Shown here one piece after another: positions 54,833 to 64,000 of a stretch of DNA of 64,000 nucleotides (the stretch's first letter is position 1; every line of letters starts with the position of its first letter). The position numbers and the translations under genes are program-made. The stretch covers positions 248,001-312,000 of the forward strand of contig JAOANU010000013.1 of NCBI GenBank assembly GCA_034387635.1. The letters are read 5' to 3'. This stretch comes from Rhodosporidiobolus odoratus (lineage: Eukaryota > Basidiomycota > Microbotryomycetes > Sporidiobolales > Sporidiobolaceae). Under the pieces are notes generated by a model that saw nothing but the letters and a program-made list of their open reading frames with translations, was not told the origin of the DNA and ran no database searches.

Positions 54833-56487
54833 ATGCCAAAACGCTACAACGACGACGACTATGGACCACCCTCTCCTTCTTCCGCCTCGAGCTCTTCAAC
54901 CGACGGCGACTCTGACGACGAACATGATCGACCGAAAGAGTCGGCACGGCAACCCAATGCAGGATCCAGTATCTCCCCTGTTGTGTGGATGGGAATGGGA
55001 GTGGCGATAGCTGTCGTAGCGGGGTTGTTGTGGTGGATTTTAGCTGGGCGCGACTCGGCTGGTGGGGCAAGCAGCGCCGCTTCCGCCGGTGGTGAGGGTT
55101 CAGGGCCGACCACCGCTGCTACGAATGGAGCAAGCGGAGGAGGAGGGGGGCAAGCTTCGCCTTCAAGAGCGGCGTCGGATACAACGAATTCTGCCGCTGC
55201 GCCTTCGTCTTCTTCTTCCTCCTCCCCTTCATCTTCATCCTCCTCCTCCGGCAATCTACCACCTTTAGTCGGCACCGACCTCCTTGTCGACTTCTCCACT
55301 TACACTTCAGCCTCGGGCGATCTCTCGACCTTTCTCTCCAAAAACGGTCTCCACATCAGCGACTACCCCGTCGGCTCCGAGCCCGTTACCCATACTTTCG
55401 TTCCAGAGAATGTTGACTTTGATGAAGGTGAAGGGGCGATACGGCTGAAGGTTGACGGGCAGAGCAGCGGGAAGGAGGATGTCAAGAGTGGCGAGTTTGC
55501 CACCACGAGTGAGATACTGTACGGGACGGTCACTACTAGGGCCAAGGCTAGTCCGGTAGAGGGCGTTTGGTAGGCCGCAGCTTCCCTGCTATCAGTCCGA
55601 TTGGCTTTGGCTGACCTCGTCGTCTTCAGCCATGGCTTTTTCTACTACGCCGTCCGTCCTTGCATCCGTCACCTCGTACCTTTCCCCTCGCCCTGACTGA
55701 CCTGAGCACAATCGCAGGATGATAATCACGAAGTCGACATTGAGCTGCTCACCTCCTTCTATACACAAGGAAAAGGCGACGCAGTGGCAGCCGGTGCGCT
55801 CTCTGGCTATCCCTTCTTCCAGTCTTTCCGCTGATCGTGTTGGGGATACGCCGAGCCTTGCCTTGTGCAGGCGTAGAATTCACCAATCAACCCCTCGAAG
55901 AAGGCGGAAAAGAAACCAATAAAGCTATGCCGTACGGATTTGACCCAACCGCAGACTACCATGATGTGCGTCTTTTTCATCTTTACTCGCCAAACGAGAC
56001 GAGGGAGACTGACCAGCCCTCACCGCATCACATCTCTACAGTATACGATTGAGTGGACCTCTACCGCCACGACCTTCTACATCGATGGGAAACTGTTTAC
56101 CTCGCTGGAAGAGAACGTACCGACCACGTACGTTCCACTACTTTCTGCCTAACAACTGTGCTCCCCCACCCTTCTCGTCACCTGCGGCTGCATCTGACTC
56201 CTATGCTGAATACAAACTCGCAGCCCCATGAACATGATCTGGAACTCGTTCGTCCCCCTTCCGATCTTTTCCTTGCCTTTTCGATCTCCCATACCCAGTC
56301 CCTTTTTCTCTCAAACCCTGATAGAGCGGATAAGCTGACCGGACGTCAATGGAACAGATGGTCTTCCGGCGGTCCTAATTGGTCGGCCGGTCCTCCTACC
56401 GAGGATTCTTACCTTCTCATACAGGGATTGGCAGCCAATTGGACGACCGTTGAAGGTAGTGGTGGAAAGGGCGAGGAGAGAGAATGA
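54833..56487 (+). CDS. GH16-family glucanase/transglycosylase, type II membrane protein
   Basis: GH16 enzymes cut or rearrange beta-glucans of the wall. The ATG at 54833 starts PKRYNDDDYGPPSPSSASSS, an acidic cytosolic tail. One span (VVWMGMGVAIAVVAGLLWWI), then a Gly/Ser linker, lead to the catalytic domain from LLVDFSTYTSASGDLSTFLS. A 22-base exon gives CHGFFYYA. The next exon starts DDNHEVDIELLTSF, with the ExDxxE catalytic pair. GVEFTNQPLEEGG, DYTIEWTSTATTFYIDGKLF and NMIWNSWSSGGPNWSAGPPT complete the jelly-roll; the IEW-T-Y-DG strand is typical. At least six introns are used, with one unusual GTTCGT donor. The short end (TEDSYLLIQGLAANW) may hide another intron. The layout recalls KRE6/SKN1 membrane anchoring, but the domain looks closer to secreted fungal endo-beta-glucanases. 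Confidence 0.82.
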
Positions 56488-57103
56488 TCTGTACAAGTGT
56501 TCACAACCGGAGGAAGCAGAATCAGAACGTTGAAAAAAGCAAGGACGTGGACGAGCAGAAGTGAAAAAAAGGACATTGCTTTTTCGATACCATTGTATTG
56601 GTGTCTTTCGCGCGTCTGACGCACGCCCTCGCGCACAGGCCCGCTCACCAGGCCAGAGTATGCCTCGCCGTGTGGAACTTGATGCAGCACCATGCGAAAG
56701 GAGCAACCCGACTTTCTCGTCGGCACTCACAAGACGAGAAACAAACGGTTCGGCGATGGACATCCTCTTCGGGGTCAGAGCGCACAAAGAACCCCATCGC
56801 GGAAAATCTCACGCTCGCTACATGTCACATGTCACATGTCACAACGAAAGCGGAAAGGGGAGTTGGGGCAAAAAAAGATTTGAAGGCTGGGAAAAAAACG
56901 CGTCGCCGATGAACCATTGGTCGAGGAAAAGATAGAGAGTCAGGAGTCACAGGCAGAAGGGAGTAACAGGGGAAGCTAGACAATTGGGATCAAGAACGCA
57001 GGTCAGCCGAATAGAGAAAGGAAACAAACGGGCAGGTGGAGGGACTGTTGAGAAAAAGACGCACATCGGACAAGTCGTTTGGTAGGTCGTGACGGGTTGG
57101 CGC
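56488..57103. other. Convergent intergenic region with a short catgt repeat
   Basis: Between the GH16 end and the metallothionein end. Three catgtca units occur at about 56820-56840. No gene is seen. Confidence 0.5.
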
Positions 57104-57256
57104 CTACTTCTTGCAAGAGCACCCAGAGGCGCAGTTGCAGGTGGAGTTCTGCGACGAGGACCAGACGACGGTCAGCGTGAAATAGCTTCGGAAAGGGGGC
57201 CAAGCCAAGGGCTAGAGCGCAGAGCAAGGGCTTACACCGGTGCAGGAGCAAGTCAT
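57104..57256 (-). CDS. Metallothionein, 21 residues, two exons
   Basis: Metallothioneins bind copper, zinc or cadmium through Cys clusters and buffer metal in the cytosol. The first exon (57256-57236) encodes MTCSCTG, then a GTAAGC donor. An 87-base intron (57235-57149) ends TCGCAG. The second exon (57148-57104) encodes NSTCNCASGCSCKK and a TAG. The peptide has six Cys in three CxC pairs (residues 3/5, 11/13, 17/19), no aromatic residue and a Lys-Lys end. Small fungal copper metallothioneins of Agaricus and Neurospora have about 25 residues and seven Cys in a similar pattern, so this is a slightly smaller version. The intron splits it after seven residues, in phase 0. Expression is expected to be metal-induced, but no specific metal-response site was identified. 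Confidence 0.82.
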
Positions 57257-58142
57257 GTTGTCAAGGTGAGCTGGATGATTTGGGTTGGTGAGGCTGGCGA
57301 GAGGGGAGAAGCAGGTGAAGGGGAGGAAAGGAAAGAGAAGAGAGCCGAAAGGCAGCTCGAAGCGAAGAGCCCCCACATCACCGCCTCACTCGAGGTCATT
57401 GCGCGCCACGTACAACGTGTATCCGCTTATCAACATGCCCAAGAAAAGCTACTGCACCTTGACGCTGAAAGCGGAACAGGATGAGCAAGGCCAAGGTGGG
57501 GGGTGAGCTCAGGGCGGGGGGCCGGCGGTGGATTTGCCACTACCCCTACGGTACATGTGCTACTGCGGATGAACGATCCGTATCCCAAGAGGTGATCCGT
57601 CTCGTCGAGCGTGGGCGGTAGGCGGTACAACTTTTATTTGAGAAGGTCATCCGAACTCAATGAGGCGGGTGAACGGTGTGTGCTGTCATGCCTGGCCTGA
57701 CATCCCCACAGCGAGTAAGAGACAGCTTCAGAAGGGGCGTCTGAGCATGTGCGCGCTGCCGACGGAAGTGCCAGCGACGCATAGATTCTTCGATTATACT
57801 CGACGCGTGTTCGTTTGCGACTGCCGACTGCCAGCATTTGGTAGGCGCGCCTCGAGCTGTTCGCTTAGAGGAGAGGCCGCAATGATGGTATGCGTCGATC
57901 TGTGAGACTCGATTCACTGTCAATGAGGCAACGAGGAAATGCAGGCAAGGGTGCATTTCAAGCAATGTGATGCGAGCACAACGGGACGAGGGATAACTGG
58001 GAATGACAAAACTACGGAACGAATAGGTACGAGCGGGAAAGGGGGAGAATGGTAGCAACTCATCAAGCGATTCTTTCTACAAGCGGGTCTTCTTCTTTTC
58101 TCCTTCTTCTTCTTCTTTACCTCCACCAAAACCACCCCTCTT
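57257..58142. other. Intergenic region
   Basis: Upstream of the metallothionein and downstream of GDB1 (both minus strand). A TTC-rich tract lies at about 58085-58125, at the 3' side of GDB1. No gene is seen. Confidence 0.45.
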
Positions 58143-61100
58143 CTACTTCTTCACCGCTCCCTTCTTGATCGCCAACCTAGCCATGTCATCCAACGCATCA
58201 AGGATAGTCGAACCCGACCAAGCCTGAGTGCGACAAGAATCGTGACAGTAGTTGCCGTTTTCATTGGTCAACTCGGGCAGACCGGCCCAGGGGTCACGGG
58301 CGATGTGACTGCGGTGACGGGACAGGATCGAGTAAATGTGATGGAAGGTCGAGTTCAGATCCTGTGTGAGGGAAAAAGGAGGTGAGCCCGGAGGAACGAG
58401 AAAGAGAAAGAGAGAAGGGACAAACCGTCTTGCCCGCGCCAGCTTGGGCGTCGAAGATGAGGTGGGCACGGAGGAAGTAGCCTGTCGAGAAGCCACGCGT
58501 CAGTCAGAAAGCACAGTAGTCAAGGACAATTCGGATACCTACCGATCGGCCAAACCCATTCCGGACCTTGGTGATAGTTCCACCCCTTCGCGACGTGCTT
58601 GTCCCAGGAGTCATTGGCGTTGTCGTAATAGCCTGCGCACAACCAAGGGCTGCTCATCAGTCTTTCGCTCTGCACATAGAAAATCGAAGGAGTGAAAGGC
58701 AGCATCAAGCCAAACGCACCCCTGTAATCCTGATCCGCCGGATCCAAAGTCTTCACCCCGAGCGGTCCTACCAAATTCGCCTCGAGCACCGCCAACGCAT
58801 CCAAAGCATACTTGGGCGTGAACAATTCAGGTGCGACCGTCATAGCGATAGGGAAGTTTCCACGAAGCTGGTAGTCGGCTCGGGCGCGTTCGGCGGGAGT
58901 ACCGTAAACGTCTTTGTAGATTCCGCGGCGAGCGACGAGTGAGGGGTTGATCTGGTAGTCCGAGTCGAGGGAGGGGTCTAGAGGAAGAAGGAACGGAGTC
59001 AGCTACGGGCAGCACGGCTATAGAAGGGCAAGGAAGGGACGAACCGGCAGGGACGTAATAGAGCCTTTCGAACGAGGCTTGGATGAGGTCGGCCCACTCC
59101 TTGTAGGTGACGAGACGTTCCTTGCCGTCGACTGTGCGCCGAATCCCCAAGAACCAATCAGTCTTCGCTTTCCCTCGCACACAGTCGAATGGGATCTGCA
59201 GACCGAGAGGAGACGAGACGCACTGGTAGCCTTGACACCCTTGTGCGGGAAACTGCCGCTCTCCGAGATCTCGGCGAGCCAGCGAAGCGCCGACTTGAGC
59301 AAACCGGTGATCTCGACGGGAGCGCCATCGCGAGGGGTACCGGGAAGGCCCTTGTTTCCGGCTTTGTCCGATTCGCCCTGTACCACATAGTAAGACAGAT
59401 CAGCAAAGTCTCGAGCAAGAGCCCCACAAAGGGGGAAGGCACGCGAAAACGCACCATCTTATCCTGCCAAGTCCCACAGTTCCACTCATTCCCACCGTAG
59501 ATCAACCCCGTCTTCCAATCCACCTCGATGTCAATCTGGAACCCCTTGTCCGTCATCTGCATATCCAAATTCGGTCCGGCATTGTACTCGCGGAAATGAA
59601 TTCCGCTCGCATGACGCTGTACAATCTCTTGCACCACGTCGGCAACGGTGGACGTGGCAGAGTAGGCGCGAGAATCGTCATAGGGGACCCAGGTGTCGTC
59701 GAGGGGGAAGCGACGCTTGACAGTCGATTTGAGGAGGGAGAGACCATTAGGAGCCATGGTGCAGTAGTCTTGGATGTTTTGCAACATGAACCAGGGCGAG
59801 TCGCGAGAGTTGTAGCGAGGGGTACGACCCGAGTCCTGTGCGATTGAGCAGGTCGAGTAAGTAAGAATTGTGACTTTTGGCAGGGAGGTGAAGGGAAAGG
59901 GAACGCGAACGCACAAGCAAGTTGGGGATCAATCCATGCTTCGTAACGCTGCAGAAGGCGAGAATGTGGTCCTTGGCCGCCTCGAACTGGCCCGTGACAA
60001 GGAACAGACCGCGCAGGGAAATGAAGACGTCGCGACCCCACGTCCTCGCCCACTGTGATTGGAAAGTACGTGATCGTCAGTCTCTTATCTCTCGTCACGA
60101 TCAAACATAAAGGGTAGAGCAGCCCGTCAGCTCAAGAGATGTAGACAACGCACCCCAGCCGTGAAATGCGGCAACCCGGCCGCCAAACTCGGGACCGTCC
60201 TCTTCGCATCCAAACTAGCACTCTGAACCATGCCATACATCTGCACACTCGTCAACGCCAACTGATGCACAAACGCCGTTCCCTCACGGACGAGCGGAGC
60301 GCATTGGTCAATCGCGCGGTCGCGGGCGGCTTTGAAAGCGGTGTTGAGGACCAGAGCGAAATACTTCGGTCGGAGGAAAGAGGGAACGTGCTTCTTGATG
60401 AGGGCGAAACGGTGGGAGAACCAGGCGGCGGCGGGTCCAAGGGCTGGGAAGGTAGGGGCTTGCCTGTAGTAGTTACGGTTCGAGCGCAGATTGAGAAGAT
60501 CAGTCAAAACGACCTATCCTTTGGTGACTCATTGCGAGAGACGGAAACAGCGGGAGAAGGAACAGATGAAAGAAAGACAACAACGCACTTCTCCAGCCGA
60601 CTGACGACATACTCCATAGCCCAAGTCCCTTGCCTCAAGTTATCGCAAAGCGGGTGGCCCAGGTCGTTCTTCTCCATGATATGACGAAGGTGGGGCATCC
60701 AACCTTGGATACCGCAGTAGACGAGAGGACCAGAGCCTGGGAGGTCGTAGACGCCGTCGCCACCAGCTGCAAGGAGGGCGGAGAAGGAGTACAATGCGCG
60801 AGATGGCCGAGCGAGTTGAAAGGAGGGAGGGGGAGCCTTGGTCAGTTCCAGTCATTCGTTCACACAGCGAGCGAGAGAGACGAGGGCGAAAGAAAATGAC
60901 AGGCGACAACACGAGGGAGAGAAAGAAAGAAAGAGAGGCAGAAAACGTACTGGCATCCCTCTCCTCCCCATCCGCCCTGTACAAAAGCACATTCAACTCA
61001 ACCATCCCCAACCCTTCAAACGCCTTCTCGGCCCCGACTTTGCACAAACTATCCAAATCCTCCGGTACATTTTCTGCCCACGTCGCAAACAACATAACAC

Positions 61101-64000
61101 TCCCCCTTGGGAACTTTTGGGGAACCTCGATCGAGCTCGAGATGAGGCCCGAGGAGGAGGTCGAGGTGTTGCCTTCGACGGGGGAGAGCGGGGTGAGGGT
61201 AGAGGCGAGACCGCGGAGGGTTGTGTCGGTGTTGCGGGAGTCAGAGGAAGGGGTGCTGAGAGTGTAGCCGGTGATAAATTTGACACGCTGGCCGTCGAGG
61301 CGGATAATAGGTGCTGCAGGATACAGCAGTCAGACAGGGCATGAGCCGAACTCGAGAGCGGGACAAGCCAAATAAGAGGAGGAATAGACGAACCATCGCC
61401 ACGGTCCTCACTACCGCCCTTCTCGAAAGCCGACCTGGCGACGAGGAGGTATCCCTTGTGCGTGACCGGGTTAACACGGTGCGCGGTGACATACTATGGC
61501 ACGAATTGACCTGTCAGTCTCAAGGTAGATAATAGAACAAAGAGAAAGGAAGGCTTCACTCACCTCACCCTCCTGACTGAAATGACCCTCAACCCCCTCA
61601 CTCTTCACCAACTCCCTATGAACCGCATTCAGCACCCTCTTAACTCCCCCAATCCCCTCCTCAACCCCCACGACCTCATACCGTCTCTTCTCCCCAACAA
61701 CATCCAAAATCTTGGGATACAAATCGTCAAACCCTTTATTGCTCCCAACTGCGGCCCTAGCGAAAGTAACCAGCGCGCCGGTGGGGAGGGCATCTTCGGC
61801 GGTTCGTTTGTGAAGAGGGGATTCGTTGTCGTGGGTTAGGTCCATGAGGAAGGCGTGAGGGGTTGAGCCGGGGTGGAGGAAGAGGGTTGCGGGGAGAGGT
61901 TTCGAGCCAAAGGTAGGGTGAGAGACGACGGTGGTTTCGGAGAGACACGAGGAGTCCATTGAGCCTGAAATATGGGGGGAGAACGAGCGGGTAAGCGGGT
62001 GTCCGTCAGCGGATGAAGGAGAAGAGGGCCCGGGGGATGGTGGACGAACCGATGGGCTTGCCGAGACCGAAAGAGTACAGAAGGGAAGACTGCTGCTTGG
62101 GTGAGTTGGCATCTGAGGTGTTTTGCGGGCGGGGGCAAGAGAGGGAAAGGCCGCATTGACGAGCAAAGCCCAAATAGAGGCGGAACCAAAGGGGGGAAGA
62201 AAAGCAGAGTCAGCAGCTGCACACCCAGACACGTGGAAATGGAAAGGAGAGATGACAGAGTGAAATAAGGGGGAACCGGAAGAAGAAAAAGAAGAAAAAG
62301 AGGAAAACAGAAAAAAAAAAACGCACTATACGCCTCCCTAATCAACGAATTGATCCCCAACCTACAAACCCAAAGCATGTCCATCCCTTGATCCCCCGTA
62401 AACAACTCGGCACAGACATACAGATTCTCATTAACCTTCCTGGCCTGATCCATCAAGTACTCTCCAACATGAATCGGAGTCGAATGGCTGTTGTCCAACC
62501 TGAATCCGTCAAACACTGCGGCCAGAGACGAGACATACCGGGACATGTGAGACCACAACCAAGGGTTGGCGGCGGGTGAAGAACCGTAACGGAGTTTGAC
62601 GCAGTCGCCCCAGACGATCAGGTCTCGACGGAGGTAGGTTCGAGAGGCGGGAGAGGCAAAGTCGACGAGGGGATCGGCGGCCCAAATCCAACCGTTGTTG
62701 GCGAGGGTTAGGGCGGTTTTGGGGTGTTCGGAGGTGGTCGAGTTGGAGGGGAGGTAGGTGAAGAGGGGTTCGACAAGGGGGGATCTGCGGAAAGGGGAAG
62801 ATTGGCGATAGGGAGAACGACCGAGAGGGGCGGTGCGCGTAGGAAGAACGGGCAAGTGGTTGAGGGTAGCATAGCAGGGACGGGAGCAAGAAAGGGGTGC
62901 AACACGGGACAGGATTGGGAAGGTCAGTCATGCTTCCCATCGTCGAAGAGAAAGAAAGAAAGCAAACGACGTACTTTTCGGTAACCTCCCCCAACTTGGG
63001 CCCACCCTCCTCCAATCTAGTATACCTGATCCTCCCCCTCGTATTCTCCAAAATAGCCTTTAAATCCTCATCCCACATCTTGTACCTCTCAACATTCAAC
63101 ACATCCAACAACCTCTTAGTCTCTTCCGCGGCATCCTCTGCCAAAGTCTCGGAGGAGGAAAGGTAAGACTTGAGGAAAGTCACTGCGGCGGAAGTGGAGA
63201 GGTGGGCCGGATGACGCTCTGAAGAAAGGTGAGTCCATCCAGCTGGGAACGCGAGCGAGGCGAATCGGGCGGCCCTATCCTCAATCGAGAGACGCTTGAG
63301 TTCCTCGCCATCAATCCCTTCAGCTCCTTCCACCTTCTTCAGGTTTTTGGCCCCCCAAGCTTCTTTGACAGAGTTCTTCTCGCGCTCGACGTCGATCGAG
63401 TAGAACTCCCAGAGTTTGAGGGTGGGGAGGAGGGAGTGTTCGATGTGGTGCATGATTTTGGAGAGGTCGTCTTCCGAGGTGAGGTTGGTCGGAAGGTTGA
63501 GGGAGGCGAGGGAGGAGGAGAGGGAGAGGAAGGCGCGGTCGAGGAGGACGGCGGAGGTCAGGTGAGGGGCGGTGTGAGGGGAGTAGCCTGGACAGTCGGA
63601 GATGAGAGAGAGAGAGAAAACGAAGATAAGGAGAAGAGCAGCGTCAATGTCGACAGCAAGGGATAGAAGAAAGAGGCAAGGGAAGTTTGGGCAACTTACC
63701 CGCCTCAGGGTGTTCCTCCAACCACTTTGAGTTATTGGCAGTATGGTTAAGAACCACATCAATCATACCGGCCATGCCAAACTTTTCTTTGATCTCCTTC
63801 AACTTCCTCCTCATCCCCTCCTCCTTCTCCTTCGTCTCGCCCTTCAACTCCTCAGGGAACAAATCGTCCGCATACTCATTCTGATCAAAAATACTATACG
63901 GACTGTCACTCTCTCCCCTAGTTTGAAGTGGGGTGTAATGAATCATGTTGTAGCCCCTCTGAGAAATCCCTTCGAGGTGAGCGTCCCACTCGTCGAGATT
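58143..64000 (-). CDS. GDB1: Glycogen debranching enzyme (GDB1/AGL), 5' end beyond the window
   Basis: GDB1 removes glycogen branches with two activities, 4-alpha-glucanotransferase and amylo-alpha-1,6-glucosidase. The visible part starts near [20 protein letters not shown] (63950). The GH13-like half has [40 protein letters not shown] with the nucleophile Asp (about 62500), and [20 protein letters not shown] with the acid/base Glu. The C-terminal GH133-like half has [15 protein letters not shown] (about 60045-60000), [20 protein letters not shown] and [15 protein letters not shown] (about 59500), then [20 protein letters not shown] before the stop at 58143. At least 14 short introns are used. 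Compared with about 1,500 residues in yeast, only roughly the first 150 are missing at the window edge. No break was seen. It is the last gene of the window. Confidence 0.93.

Noticed and set aside
1..64000. tRNA genes
   Set aside because: No B-box-like GGTTCGAATCC with a matching A-box was found by eye; a covariance search would be decisive.
1..64000. Secondary-metabolite cluster
   Set aside because: No polyketide, peptide synthetase or terpene synthase is present; neighbouring genes have unrelated housekeeping or wall roles.

Overview
The window looks like nuclear DNA of a basidiomycete yeast, most likely a red or smut-like yeast of the Pucciniomycotina (Microbotryomycetes type). The reasons are GC-rich and compact DNA, genes cut by many short introns (mostly 45-100 bases, GTRNGY donors, CTRAC-like branch sites, YAG acceptors), exons as small as 11 bases, and a basidiomycete-style protein set. 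The genus cannot be fixed from the sequence alone. I found no rRNA, tRNA or CRISPR. Exon joins were made by eye from frame, splice signals and protein-family fit. Family calls come from recalled motifs, not from searches.

Layout. 0.3-1.2 kb: BTB-like protein (-). 1.4-4.3 kb: membrane-anchored GH18 chitinase (-). 4.8-6.7 kb: an unknown leucine-rich protein and a small single-span membrane protein (+). 7.2-10.4 kb: AFG1-type mitochondrial ATPase (+). 10.6-14.7 kb: two unrecognised genes. 14.7-16.9 kb: gene-poor, with one copy of a dispersed repeat whose second copy lies at 26.5 kb. 16.9-22.0 kb: BEM3-type PX-PH-RhoGAP (-), divergent from an SSU1-type sulfite exporter (22.8-25.4 kb, +). 25.4-28 kb: gene-poor. 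28.8-35.6 kb: a tyrosine-recombinase (DIRS/Ngaro/PAT-like) retroelement on the minus strand.

36.3-37.9 kb: sucrase/ferredoxin-like (Aim32-like) protein (-), divergent from an AA11 lytic polysaccharide monooxygenase (38.6-40.5 kb, +). 41.1-44.4 kb: AKTIP/FTS-like inactive E2 and a SET-domain methyltransferase (both -). 44.7-46.7 kb: GDP-mannose transporter VRG4 (+). 47.8-48.3 kb: small two-span membrane protein (+). 49.4-51.5 kb: two unknown minus-strand genes with matching N-termini. 52.3-54.2 kb: mucin-like single-span sensor-type protein (-), divergent from a membrane-anchored GH16 glucanase (54.8-56.5 kb, +). 57.1-57.3 kb: a 21-residue metallothionein (-). 58.1 kb to the edge: glycogen debranching enzyme GDB1 (-), 5' end missing.

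Several genes concern the cell surface: chitinase, AA11 monooxygenase, GH16, the mucin-like protein, and VRG4, which supplies GDP-mannose for glycosylation. They do not form one operon-like unit.

The most unusual region is the retroelement. It has different left and right repeats (A at its 5' end, B at its 3' end). A 1.05-kb piece made only of A plus B sits inside its own gag gene, which looks like a body-less derivative nested in a full-length copy. Its recombinase gene is intact if a 45-base intron is removed, while gag and RT/RNase H are broken. The whole element lies where a 135-base intron of a small host membrane-protein gene can be modelled.
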